Shown here one piece after another: positions 13,001-23,165 of a stretch of 64,000 nt of DNA. This stretch comes from Liolophura sinensis. Taxonomy: Eukaryota > Mollusca > Polyplacophora > Chitonida > Chitonidae. The notes below the pieces were generated by a model. It did not search any database, was not told the DNA's origin, and saw only the letters and a list, made by a program, of their open reading frames with translations. Both the position numbers and the translations under genes were made by a program. Location: the NCBI RefSeq assembly GCF_032854445.1, contig NC_088302.1, positions 38,134,191 through 38,198,190 of the forward strand, in the 5' to 3' direction. Position 1 is the first letter of the stretch, and the number at the start of each line of letters is the position of its first letter.

Positions 13001-13525
13001 TGCATGAGCTGAAACGTGCACATCTATTTCTCATCTCATATACAGGTATAAATTATAATGTGCACATGTATTGTTGGACACCCAACATGTGCTTTTTGCA
13101 AATATCTAACTGACATAAACAATAAACTTTGAATTATTAATTTGAAAATGGTATCAGAAATTCCTGAAAATATGGGTAGCGTGCCCTATAGGGTCACACG
13201 TGTCTATTTTTGTCACATCCTAGCCTGGGAAAGTTAAAGTTAAATAGAGGATTTATTAATTAATTAAGCTGAGGTTGTTGTCACATTTACATGATTGAGT
13301 GAGGAATCTGCTTTTTACATGAACATCTGCGAAGTGGGTCAGCCACCAACAAATGCAGCAGTCTTAACAACAGCGCTCAAATTAAAGCAGATGTAGCCCA
13401 ACACTTGGAGATCTCCCCCCCGCCCGCCCCCAAACTTTAGTTAAACGACTGTACTTACACAAAGCGAATGATAGATACAGAAGTCTACCAGTAAGTGTTT
13501 TGATGGTCATGTCTGGGCATGCCAT
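3259..13525 (-). CDS. IDS: Iduronate-2-sulfatase (IDS), complete, 8 coding exons
   Basis: Lysosomal sulfatase that removes the 2-O-sulfate of iduronate in heparan and dermatan sulfate. Splicing the eight exons (listed separately) keeps the frame at every GT-AG junction and gives 588 residues; human IDS has 550. In order: a hydrophobic signal peptide at residues 1-23; the metal-binding Asp pair in [13 protein letters not shown] (D37, D38); the formylglycine motif CGPSR (C76, R80); SVGKIFHPG (K128, H131); [12 protein letters not shown] (H223); GDHGWSLGEH (D331, H332); and the C-terminal block [13 protein letters not shown]. Sequons include NFT, NTS and NNT. The extra length comes mainly from an insertion near residues 375-410 in the last exon. 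An in-frame ATG 66 bases upstream is an alternative start, but the chosen one places the signal peptide at the N-terminus. Introns hold a 76-bp minisatellite, SINEs and a perfect hairpin. The assignment rests on continuous similarity to the family over the whole length. Confidence 0.95.
4254..4562 (-). mobile_element. Diverged full-length SINE in the last IDS intron
   Basis: Same family: head with GCTTAGTTGGTTAGCGCATA on the minus strand, GCCGGAGAGAAAGCCAGC in the body, and a decayed TTGATTGATTTATT end. Confidence 0.85.
5349..5475 (-). CDS. IDS: IDS exon 7
   Basis: Acceptor GTTTTGCAG, donor GTAGGC, ends in phase 1. Encodes [18 protein letters not shown] and [14 protein letters not shown] with the metal-binding Asp-His. 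Confidence 0.93.
5541..5960. repeat. 76-bp minisatellite, about 5.5 copies, in an IDS intron
   Basis: Copies begin at CTCAGACAA at 5541, 5617, 5693, 5769, 5846 and 5923 (76-77 bp spacing). The second and third are nearly identical and the later ones diverge. It starts 65 bp from the exon 7 acceptor. Open frames read through it only because the unit lacks stops. Confidence 0.9.
6241..6401 (-). CDS. IDS: IDS exon 6
   Basis: Acceptor ATGTTACAG, donor GTATTA. Encodes [20 protein letters not shown] and [15 protein letters not shown], ending [11 protein letters not shown]. Confidence 0.93.
6949..7171 (-). CDS. IDS: IDS exon 5
   Basis: Acceptor TTAACCTAG, donor GTAAGT, ends in phase 1. Encodes [34 protein letters not shown] and [19 protein letters not shown]. 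Confidence 0.94.
7287..7527. mobile_element. Hairpin insertion: perfect 87-bp inverted repeat with 12-bp target-site duplication
   Basis: Arms 7299-7385 and 7391-7477 are exact reverse complements around the 5-base spacer CATTC. The 12-mer AGGTCATTTATG flanks the unit at 7287-7298 and 7516-7527, so the inserted piece is 7299-7515 (hairpin plus 38 bp). The right arm contains GATGC, an 8-base loop, GCATC and GAAACGTTGTG, a motif reminiscent of the 3' region of Penelope-like elements; that family link is from memory. It lies in an IDS intron about 125 bp upstream of the exon 5 acceptor. Confidence 0.85.
9486..9574 (-). CDS. IDS: IDS exon 4
   Basis: Acceptor GTGAACAG, donor GTAAGAG. Encodes [18 protein letters not shown], matching the family block after HPG. 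Confidence 0.92.
10289..10469 (-). CDS. IDS: IDS exon 3 (formylglycine motif)
   Basis: Acceptor TTCTTAG, donor GTAAGA, ends in phase 1. Encodes [17 protein letters not shown] with the catalytic Cys, then [14 protein letters not shown] and SVGKIFHP. Confidence 0.93.
10857..11005 (-). CDS. IDS: IDS exon 2 (metal-binding Asp pair)
   Basis: Acceptor TTCCTCAG, donor GTATCA. Encodes [20 protein letters not shown] and [18 protein letters not shown], very close to the family N-terminus. Confidence 0.93.
11865..12245 (+). mobile_element. tRNA-derived SINE with 13-bp target-site duplication (family with ACGTTAAACCCC tail)
   Basis: The head CCCGGATAGCACAGTTGG with GTAGAGCG is an A-box-like tRNA start, and GGATCAATCC resembles a B box. 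The tail reads GAGTACGACGTTAAACCCC then (ACTC)n. Flanking duplications are CTCTCCATCTAGA (11865-11877) and CTCTCCACCTAGA (12233-12245). It lies in IDS intron 1. Confidence 0.88.
13459..13525 (-). CDS. IDS: IDS exon 1 (signal peptide)
   Basis: Starts at the ATG complementary to 13523-13525 and ends in phase 1 at a GTAAGT donor. It encodes a basic/hydrophobic leader ([12 protein letters not shown]) that joins exon 2 through a Cys codon. Confidence 0.85.
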
Positions 13526-13892
13526 TCTTCGCCAATATGTTAATCTGATGGATAATTCAATAGCAGAAGAGTATTTCCGGCATGCACGCACTTGTCATCG
13601 ATTAAAAACCAGGCTCATTTTTCCTTAGAAAATACAAGGTACGTCATGTCTGATCATGTGAACCGGAAGCACGTGCCCAAGTTGTCAAGCTGATGTTGTA
13701 GTTGTTATAAGCATTTTCATTGGATGCAATATCCGGGTCGGCTCCTAATCTACCAATCAAATAATCTGGTACATATTTTTGCGTGATCATCTAACTCGAA
13801 AACACGGCGTGTTGTGTGTGTCATTTTGTTTTTCGAAAAGATTTTAAAGAAGTCGAAAAACAGGAAAGCTCCATTACCAAGCAGATCTCTGG
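13526..13892. promoter_or_regulatory. Divergent promoter between IDS (minus) and TXNDC9 (plus); TXNDC9 untranslated exon
   Basis: The two genes diverge from this short region. It contains an ETS-like ACCGGAAG at 13662-13669 abutting an E-box CACGTG at 13670-13675, and a TACGTCATG element near 13640. A probable untranslated TXNDC9 first exon ends at the GGTAAGTAAC donor (exon end 13892) and would splice to 15469. Sites are read by eye; the promoter role is inferred from the divergent layout. Confidence 0.5.
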
Positions 13893-15506
13893 GTAAGTAA
13901 CCAAGATGACATATACGCTGTGTTGTAAATTGTGATACCGTTTGGCAAGATTATTTTAGAAGATAGCTTTACGTTGTTGTTGTTAATTTCGCATGCTGAT
14001 TTGACAAGCGTACAGTCAAATCGTCTAAGAGTTTTAATACGTCTTGGACGGTTGAAGCAACATTCTAATATAAGACGTAAGGCTTTTGGTTAAATCTTCC
14101 AAGATGTATTTGCAAGTCATATGGTAGGCTACCCAACGCATTTATGAGCTGGCAAATCGGTGAGAAGGATGGCTGTTGTGAATGAAAAGCAATATCTTCT
14201 CTAACAGGCTCTTAATCAATAACGTCACTCGCCCATGTGACATTACAAATCCACGGTGCCAATATCAAAAGCTCCAAAATCTGTACAGCGGTGGCCTGAG
14301 GAATATACGGGTCATCTAGTTCACTAGCCCCGAAAGACACTCAATGAAGGTCCAGGCTGATTGTCTTCATTAACAAACAAGTCTCAGGCAAATATAAGAC
14401 ACCATCCTAAAGACCAACTTTCCACACCCACTGCATCACCATCATTTGTTCCTACTCGCTAGAATAGAGTTATTATTGCCATGACGAAATCTACGGCACA
14501 CATGCCACGGCCACTGACGCCTTCAAGTAGCTACACACATGCTCTGCTTCATCATGGAACAGTTGGAGGATGGCGGCAGTGGCCAAGGCATGTGAGCAGT
14601 GGAGGCCTTCATGGCTATAATAAATCTATTCTAAAGCGAGTAGGGGCATACCGTGGTGGTGCGGCTGTGGAAAGCTGGTCTTTCGGTTGGTGTCTTTTAT
14701 TTGCACATTTATTTGTCGATTTTAAATAACCCTAGGGTCAAGTCTGATATTTTTCCTAAGCCAAAGTGAAATTGCTGAAAACAGTGTTTGCTGATTCTGT
14801 AGCGTTGAACGGCAACTGAGTGGTGACCAACAGGTCATTATGATGACTGGTACTTGCGAAGTGGGGCGACTCTCATTCTGAGCAAATCAGTTGCAAGGGT
14901 TGTGGTGTCAAACAGCCCCAGATGTAGCACACATCGATTTATGATAGAAAAGTTTAAATGTGTGAGTGAACAGTGGTAAATGTTTCTTGCAGTAAATCTG
15001 ACATATTTTGGACTGTTTCACACTGAAAGTACTGCGTGGCGTGAAGTGAAGGTTACCTCGCTCTGGAACTAACTGGCTGGCAGGTTGTTCATAGTACAGT
15101 TCTAGAGATTTTTCAGTTACAATGTTAACATCAGTTTTGCCCAAATTGCTATGTGTCCTTAATGCACTAATACAAATAATATTCCTTTTAAAATGATTCA
15201 ACACCAAAGGAATTGGTATCCATACATAGTGTTTTGATCTTTCTACAATGACCGAACCTGTAAATGCCTGTGAAAAAAGCTATTGGCAGATTTTCCACAA
15301 CATGACATTACATGGGAAAACAGTGCTGTCAGTATTAATTTTGTCATCTTTTAAGCATGTTAACTCCACCCTGAGTTCCAGTCAATTGAGTAAATGTGCT
15401 TTATGATTGTATTAGTGTAACAGCTATCCATTCAACAATCTTATTTTCCTTTTCCTTATCTGTTTAAGGTATCTCTGAGCAAGTGAACCATAGCAGTCAA
15501 AGCAAG

Positions 15507-16172
15507 ATGGCTAATCTACTGGAACAACAGATTACTCAAGCCACGAAGGTGATTGAAGATCAGTTAGATGCTGAGATTCAAAAGCTGGACAAGATGGATG
15601 AAGATGACTTTGAGGTTCTCAGACAGAAACGCCTTCAGGCAATGAAAAAAGCAGCAAAGCAGAAAGAGGAGTGGCTGGCTAATGGGCATGGAGAGTACAT
15701 GGAAGTGGCTAATGAGAAAGAGTTCTTTGAGGAATGCAAAAAGAGCAAGAACGTTATTTGTCACTTTTACAGGGATAGCACTTTTCGTTGTAAGATTGTT
15801 GACAAACACATGGCCATTTTAGCTCCGAAACACATCGAAGCCAAGTTCATGAAAATCAATGTGGAGAAGTGTCCGTTCCTGGTGGATCGTCTTAGAATCA
15901 AAGTCATCCCTACTATATGCATTGCCAAAGAGGGTCAGACTTTCGACTACATTGTAGGGTTTGATGATCTGGGTGGCATTGATGAGTTTCCCACTGAAAT
16001 GCTGGAATGGAGACTGGGACGTTCAGAAGTGATCAACTATAATGGAGACCTTTTAAACCCACCCCTCCCTCAAGCCTCCAAGAAACCATCAAAGTCTGTA
16101 TTTGGGTACGAGAAGAAAAAGGCTATTAGAGGAAAAGATGATGATGATAGCAGTGATAATGATGACTGGTAG
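15507..16172 (+). CDS. TXNDC9: Thioredoxin domain-containing protein 9 (TXNDC9), coding sequence in one exon
   Basis: Phosducin-like/thioredoxin-fold cytosolic protein of 221 residues (human about 226), known as a modulator of the CCT/TRiC chaperonin in actin and tubulin folding. An N-terminal charged helical segment (residues 1-75, KLDKMDEDDFEVLRQKRL) leads into the thioredoxin fold (about 76-175). That fold has CHFYRDSTFRCKIVDKH, where only one Cys (C95) occupies the redox-site region, so the CxxC pair is absent as in the family; the cis-Pro loop is KVIPT. LEWRLG follows, then a basic stretch IRGK and an acidic tail DDDDSSDNDDW. The start is the ATG at 15507; a GTG eight codons upstream lies in frame but is untranslated leader. 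A strong acceptor (CTTTTCCTTATCTGTTTAAG, ending 15468) precedes it. ATTAAA at 16420 and 16668 are possible polyadenylation signals. Confidence 0.96.
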   Translation: MANLLEQQITQATKVIEDQLDAEIQKLDKMDEDDFEVLRQKRLQAMKKAAKQKEEWLANGHGEYMEVANEKEFFEECKKSKNVICHFYRDSTFRCKIVDKHMAILAPKHIEAKFMKINVEKCPFLVDRLRIKVIPTICIAKEGQTFDYIVGFDDLGGIDEFPTEMLEWRLGRSEVINYNGDLLNPPLPQASKKPSKSVFGYEKKKAIRGKDDDDSSDNDDW

Positions 16173-16807
16173 ATTTGACAAGGACAGTTATGACACTCGT
16201 ATTTATGCTGTTTGACTCCAGTCATTTGACATTACAAAATGCCAGTCTTATACCACTAAGCAGGAAGCTTGTTAAGAAAGCTTCATAAAGATGTCACCTT
16301 TCACAAATACATTATACGTACCACACAATGACGTATACGTCGATAATTGTTGTAATGCATCATTTAAGCATTAGCTTGGATGTATTGTACCTCATTTTAT
16401 CATGCCTCTGCACTGAAAGATTAAAATGTAGTTCTCATTGCACAAAGTTGAAGTGCCGAGATCCATTAATCTAACAGCTCTATGTATTTTTAACCTCCTA
16501 GCACTAGTATGTCAGGATATGTCAGCTTTATGTGATGACTTGACAGATCAGAATCCATGTTGATGGAAGTTTAATTAACCTGCCTGTGATCTAATTTACA
16601 GTACATGTATATTTAATGTGATTACTTTTCTTACACCAGTACATGTGCTTCATCTTTGGCCATATTCATTAAAATTCTGCAAGACTTGACCATTAGCTAC
16701 TTGGTTTTTTATATAATAGTTTACTGAGAGTAAACTGTTTCTCTTTTAAAGTTTTCATACACAGCCAAATTATTGTTTTGCACAATTACCAGTATGTTTC
16801 ATGTATT

Positions 16808-16928
16808 CATTTATTTGATTGGTGAGGTGTCATACATTCAGGAATATGTCACTTTACAACAGTCCCAGCATTATGATGGGAAGAAACCAGGCAGATCGCA
16901 GGGGAAACCCATGATCGTCTACAGGTTG
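16808..16928 (-). mobile_element. SINE 3' fragment downstream of TXNDC9
   Basis: ATTTATTTGATTGGTGAGG, CAGCATTATGATGGGAAGAA and GGGGAAACCCATGATCG. Confidence 0.8.
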
Positions 16929-18499
16929 CTATTACATGTATTTAACATAGATCATAGATGGTTGTAGAAATGTTTTTGACAAAACTCTCATCATTAAAAA
17001 CATACTAATACTTAGATTTCTAAAACATATCTGTGGTGGATAAAACTGCACCTTACACTGTAAAGCATAAATATATTTTGCAAAATTATGCACCAGGTAT
17101 ATTTCACACAGGTATGCTTTCAAAGGGTGATCTTCCTGCCTAAAACATATTTCTTTGAATGGAGTACTTAAAGAATTGTTCACTAACATGGTGGTTCTAA
17201 CTTGTAATGGAGGAAACGCTAGTGCTCAGAATTAACCACCATTGATGTATATGAAGGTAAGTCACAGGCATTCGACCAGAGACAGCTGTTTACGCCATGG
17301 TAGTGTAAGGCAAGTCATTTTCAGCCAGCTTCACACAAGATCATCATACTGGCACTACAGGCACTACTGGCACTATTAACAAATGATGTTGTCAACACCT
17401 GGAGAACTGATTGGGGGTGGAGGGAATTCTTAGTTTTCCCTATCCGAGGCTTGGATTAAACCATTAGGCCTTGCGTCCAACTGCCTTGAGCAACAAGCAT
17501 CTTTGTCACTCAAGCAAACAAAGCTATACCCAAGCCATCCTTAAAAATTCTTTGTTGGCCGTAACTTGACCTAATCAGAAAATTAGGATAGGTCAGGAGT
17601 GAATTTTGATTTTTTACTTTGGCTATGAGAAGATACAGATTTCCAACAAATTAACATTGTAAGAAAAGAAAGAAAAACTTTCAAATACCCCAGTAAAAAA
17701 TTTGAACTTTGGTTGGATTATGCCTAACAAACATATTTATAATGATGTCCCCCAATGGCCATATTGGGTGGATAGTATTTGAGAAGTCCGAGTATCTGCC
17801 TCTTGAAAGGCCACTTGAGTTCTATAGTGTACACCATGTGTCAGATTGTTTTGCCACATCACTCACTTCATGGCAGTTCAGCTAAATTGGAACAAATGTA
17901 CCAAAGATTTTGTTTGCCCTTGTGCCAAGTTATACCTCAACTTGAATCCACTGAACACTATGATGAGCCAAATACATAAATATTTTCACATGATTCTTCA
18001 CCATTGCCAAAAGTTCACTAGTACCTTTACAGAAAACGTAATATCAACAGATTTCAATGAAATTTTTACATCATTTAACTGACTTTGGCAAAAGCACTGA
18101 TCTATTTAATTTTCATTTTCATTGTGATTTGAATCTGGATCCAGATTCAGCATTTTTCTATTCATCATTCTTCACGACTGCCAGATGTCTCAAAGAACTT
18201 GTACACACATTTTGGTGAAGCTTTGTGCACAGCTGACCTTGGCACAAGCATGAAACCATTTTATTTTGGTGCCAATGCAGAGAATACAGGGATTTTGTAA
18301 GTAAATGGTCACCACTGCCAAATGGCTCTCTGTGAGAATTTTTCAAATTACATATTCATGGATTTTGAAGAAATACTGTGCTGAGCCTGACATAGCTCAA
18401 TTATATTATAGTGGTGACCCAAATCTGTGCAAAGGTATGACGCAAATGCAGAGTATTTGTGGCCAAGGTTTGGACTCTCAGAATGCCTAGCTGGGATAT

Positions 18500-18772
18500 T
18501 TACCTAACGTCACTCTCAGAAATGTTTCACTTGTAAGATGGTGGTCAGTTTTACGGGTGGAGGAAACAGGAGTGCCCATTGTAGACTACCAAACTTTGAA
18601 GACAAGTGGACTTAACGCACAAGTGTTGTCGATTGCTTATTGTCACCTAGGCTCACAGTCAATCACAATTAGAGCTGGAGAACCCATAAAATCCTGCCCA
18701 AGGCCGGTATTGAACCTGCACCTCATGTTTTCTAACAATAGAAAGACTTCTTAACCACTAGGTCATTAATTA
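18500..18772 (-). mobile_element. Second type of tRNA-derived SINE
   Basis: On the minus strand the head reads ATGACCTAGTGGTTAAGAAG (A-box-like) and GTGCAGGTTCAATACC (B-box-like), followed by an unrelated body. Shows the usual SINE promoter layout. Confidence 0.6.
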
Positions 18773-18849
18773 ATTAATTATAATTCATTATAATTACCAT
18801 ACTTATTATCTAGCTGAGAAGGAAGAAATTTATAATAATGGGATTTCTG

Positions 18850-18968
18850 GATGGCCATGGGTTTCCGCTGGGATCTGTCCAGTTTCCTGTTACCAATAAT
18901 ATAATGTTGGCTACAGGTGTAGTGGAATAATACTTAAGTATGGCATAAAACACTTATCCAATAAATGG
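18850..18968 (+). mobile_element. Decayed SINE 3' half
   Basis: GATGGCCATGGGTTTCCGC, TAATGTTGGCTAC and GGCATAAAACACTTATCC align to the body and tail of the main family. Confidence 0.6.
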
Positions 18969-19904
18969 TTTGCCACAGTAGGCCTGTAGTAATGGCCTAT
19001 TTCCAATTCGAATTCAAAATTTACCATACGCATAAAATGCAAGTACATGCACAATACAACGTAGTTCCTTCATGCAGCAATGCTTTCAATTCTCTGAAAA
19101 CTGTCAACATTCAGATTCTCATTCTATGGTATAAAATTGTGAAAATTTCCCTTATGAAAATATTGATCAAATATTAATAATATAGATCTTTACAAATGTC
19201 CAATGTAATGTTGTGTGTAAAATGTTCAATGTTTTTCTTGACAATACGATAGATCAATGTACTAGGACCACTCTGACATCATGATCGACGTTCCAAAATC
19301 CATGGGGAATATACCCTCGCTGTGTTTTGAGCAAGCAAGTGGTTCAATTTTGTACAGTTACTCAAGTTTCTGGCCAAACATAAAGTATACCAGTACACAC
19401 AGGCAAAGCCGATATTAAACATTTCAAAACGTATCACACTCATCAGCATATAATGATTCTGATAAAAAAAAAAAAAAAGCCTTCGCAGTTCATCCTGATC
19501 ACACTGGAACACAGCTGCATGTTTGAATTCATGACAGACCAATACCTAGCTGTGAAGAGCACACACATAGGCCTATATAAAACCACCCGTCTGTCTCCAC
19601 TTCCGACCATTTTAGCAACGTGTAGGCTACATCATGCGCCAATGGTACAGTCTACGAAATTAACAGCTTTAGGAATATTCTGTACTGAAACGGCAAAGTC
19701 AACGAATGAATTTCTAAACGCACACTGCATTAGTACATATTTTCTGGTAAAAGTTGTTACAACGCGATATAAAATCCTTGCTGTGGGTGAGCACATGGGT
19801 GTTGGTTATTTTGATCTGGGAAGGGCATCCCAGCTTGAATCCAGATGGAAATGGATTGACTCCCGCCTTTTCTACATGTGACATGTGTCGGAATTTCCCT
19901 CCCA

Positions 19905-19965
19905 TCGGGTACTGCGCATGTGCCGTTAGCGATATTCATTTCTGAGCAGCAAGATGGCGGGAAGG
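19905..19965 (+). promoter_or_regulatory. Candidate promoter with NRF1-like and YY1-like sites
   Basis: TGCGCATGTGC at 19913-19923 resembles an NRF1 site; AAGATGGCGG at 19951-19960 matches the YY1 initiator-type element in plus orientation. No transcript can be assigned; it may start an untranslated exon of the TRIM-NHL gene. Confidence 0.3.
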
Positions 19966-21091
19966 TGTTTTGGTGCGTGGCAGCCTGCATATCGTTTTTC
20001 TTGAAATTTACAACCGTGCACGTTACTTTCTGACTAAACAGGGCTTCCAACATATAAGGTATGTACTGATCACAATAGCACATTTGCAGCTTCTTTTCCT
20101 TCTGATCAAAACCGGAAAAGGGACCCAGACATTTGACCTCAAAATTTATACACAGCTTTCTCTGACATGACGTAGAGGAAGCCGACCCATGATCCAGCAA
20201 GTGGCTAAAAGATAAATATAGTAAATTTATTCATCCTACGATTCAGTGAAATGTAGCTAGTATACCTGTTGTACAAGGTATGTTGTGTGAATGTCGTGCT
20301 GTGGTAATCAGAAAAGGCAATTACAAGAAGGCGTTTCCAGGTAATCACGAGTTAGCTGGAACTGCATATTTCGTCGTCTTGCTGGGATCTGCGCGCGCAG
20401 AGACCCTTTACCTCATGGCAACCATCCGGACTACATGTAGACGATGACTTCCAAAGCCACGAACGCCTATTCTTTGCTAAGACGCCGTGTATTTAATGCT
20501 TGATGATGCATGCTGATCGTAAACTTCTCCAATCTGTTCTACTGGCTTTACACTTTTTCACGTGAGTTAGAACCAGCGTTTTCTTGAGGACTCGAGTTCT
20601 TGTTATTTGAGTATAGGTGCATCAGTTCCAATCAAACTGAAAGTCCCTTTACTAGGACCGTAAAGAAAATGGCATAGCTTGAGTAATTGTTTCTTTCTTC
20701 TTGAAATAATTTGTTCTTTGAAGAGTGAATTAGAATATACATGATACTACACGTAAAGAGTATGAAAGCACAATTTCATACTGAGAGCAAATGCCTAATG
20801 GACAGTGTATGCACCTAACCAGGCTTGCACTTAGCATGTTTATTTATGAGATGGTCTCGCTATTTTGGGGCCGGGCAGGTGTAGTTCGTGTATATTGTAT
20901 CGGCATAAAGATCAGGATTACAGAGGGCGTTATACAAGTGGATCAACCTGAAAATTCTGGTCTACGGATGGCTTATATTTACTGATGTAGATACTGCAGG
21001 CCGCCTCGAATAGCTCAAACATTTGGCTTATAGATCACTTGAGTGTACTGAATTTAATTTAACTGGACAAATTTATCATGCCAGCTTGACA

Positions 21092-21216
21092 CAATGACCC
21101 AAGAGCCTCTCATCAATGCATTCACTGTGAATTCAAATCTATCTCATGCAGACTTCCTCTCCAGCTGTACGTGGGAAGGTCTGTCACCACCAACCCGCGG
21201 ATGGTTGTGCGTCCCC
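21092..21216 (+). mobile_element. SINE internal fragment
   Basis: ACCCAAGAGCCTCTCATCAA, GTGAATTCAAATC and ACGTGGGAAGGTCTGTC match the body after the tRNA-like head. Confidence 0.75.
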
Positions 21217-21429
21217 CCCTACCCCCGGAGAAAAATATATCTGCTTCCAGTAACCTGACCGACCATAGATACTTGGGCTAAATGCAAGTCAGTGATAATT
21301 TTTTTGTTAAAGATGGGGCAAAAATCAGCATAAATTAATTTGCATTTGACATGGCTCTGCAGGTTGTTTTATTTCCACTCGAATTAAAACATTTGAGAGC
21401 AAAGTTACAATGTGCAGAGTTTAGGTTAA

Positions 21430-21707
21430 GCAAGTTAAGCGGAAGCGTTCTGCCTTAGAGAGCTAGGCGTGTGTGAAAAGTTCCACGCTTGGTGAAGTGT
21501 TTGGTGACATAGCACAAGAGCCCATCGCAAACGTTAAAGGGATAGCGGCAGATTGCATTGAATTCGAATGAAATTCGCTTGTGAAGTAAGGCTGTCCTTC
21601 ACTGCTGGAGTTCGACCTGCAGCTTCGTCAGTTAACATGTCGCTTAAAAGTTAAACCACTGAAGAGAAGATACCACTACATTTGCGGTGCTAACATTACA
21701 CCTGAAG
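21430..21707 (+). other. Candidate untranslated first exon of the TRIM-NHL gene
   Basis: A stretch richer in G, C and CpG than its surroundings that ends at ACCTGAAG followed by a GTAGGA donor-like site. The coding exon at 27560 needs an upstream exon because an acceptor precedes it. Connection is inference. Confidence 0.25.
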
Positions 21708-22223
21708 GTAGGAATGCTAGAAAAAGTAATTGATTTGATATTGACAATTTTTTTTGTAGTGACGTTCTGCAAAGTGGTGTTTTCACAAACAACAAATTGA
21801 CCTGTGATACGCCGCTTGAGTACAGCTTCTATTCCTCACACTTCTCACAGAAAAATTTGCACTTATTATGGGTCATTTGAAGCAGAGCGGGTTGCAGAGA
21901 TTTCTAAGAGCTACAAAGTTGTTTTGCCCTTATATGCAGAGTGCAAACAGAATGGTTTCAAAATTATTAAGGGGCAGCCAATTGCTGGTTAAGGAAGTTG
22001 AAGTCTTAGTTTAAGTCTCTTGCTTCAGCTGTCAGAATTTGTGTTACTTCGTATTGACTGAACTGTAGTAGGCATAGACCGAATCTCAGTTGTTCATACA
22101 TTTTGTGTACTTTTCACCAAAAGAAATAGTGAATTCTGATCTCCTTCTGCAGTTCAAGATCACGCTTTATCAGACAGGGTAAATAGTATCAATGCTAGAA
22201 GGCTGATAGGAAAGAGCCTTTGT

Positions 22224-22292
22224 AAAACCCACAACCATCTGCAGGTTGCTGACAGATCTTCCCATGCACAGTCGGAGAGCCAGCAGTTAGCA
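22224..22292 (-). mobile_element. SINE fragment
   Basis: AACCCACAACCATCTGCAGG, TGCTGACAGATCTTCCCATG and GTCGGAGAGCCAGC. Confidence 0.65.
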
Positions 22293-22784
22293 TCTGTCAG
22301 GACATAAATCAATAGATTTTTAAGAAGAGCGAATTGTAAACTTGTAAATAAGCAGATACTTTTTGACTGTTTCCATTGCTTGCAATTATTCAGCTCTAAG
22401 AGATGCATCTAAAAGTGGTACATGTCAGAACACTGGCAAGACTATGCATTAATATGGTTGTAGAGAAAATAGTATTAAGGCTATACATAAATTTTGGCAT
22501 GTGTTATCTATGCAAGTGACATGAACTGTGTTCTTTGTTTTGTGTTTTTTTATTTTTTTATTTTTATTGAGAAAATGTTATTGGCTTTCAAACCATATCA
22601 TTTACATTGTTGAAAAAGTACAGAAATGTGCTATCTGTTAATAAAAATAGTGCTGTATACTGTATGTATGTGTGTTCACTTGATAATTTATACATTTATA
22701 CATATAACTAAATATATTTAAAAAAAAACAAAACAAAAAAAAAAACCTACCTACCTATCTACCTAGACACCTCTTTTTTCCCAA

Positions 22785-22870
22785 ATGGCTCCAGCATTAT
22801 GCTGTCCGCTGTCGTATAAGTGAAATATTCTTGAATATTGTATAAAACACAGATGAAATAAATCCATCAA
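22785..22870 (+). mobile_element. SINE 3' fragment
   Basis: CCAGCATTATGCTGTCCGC, GTATAAGTGAAATATTCTTG and a decayed AAAACAC tail. Confidence 0.75.
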
Positions 22871-22879
22871 ATGAGCATG

Positions 22880-23165
22880 TCATATCATTTCTTTTACTAC
22901 TGACCATGGATACATTAATGTCCAGCATTCTATTAAATGACAGACAGGACTTGCCAAACTTGATGTCTCTAAATCACACTGGGCTTTACCATTGCTGTGT
23001 TGTTGTTTTTTTTTTAATCTTTGCCTGATTTTCATGAAAAATAAATCAATATTGAGACATTACTTGCCAGAATGGCGACCAAGTGATTACCAGCCTCTTG
23101 CCAAAAGGGCTCATACGATTGTATTTGGCTAGTAGCGACTGTTTATTTTGGTCTTTGTAAACAGC
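22880..23165. repeat. Duplicated segment, copy 1
   Basis: TTTACTACTGACCA, GCCAAACTTGATGTCTC, GATTTTCATGAAAAATAAA and AAGGGCTCATA occur in the same order at 24830-25115. Confidence 0.75.

Larger units (their letters stand above)
16173..19449. other. TXNDC9 3' region and gene-free DNA
   Basis: Contains the TXNDC9 3'UTR, SINE fragments and AT-rich unique sequence. No coding region recognised. Confidence 0.5.

Noticed and set aside
15483-15506. GTG as start of TXNDC9, adding eight residues
   Set aside because: Eukaryotic initiation at GTG is rare, the added residues have no counterpart in the family, and the ATG at 15507 matches the family N-terminus.
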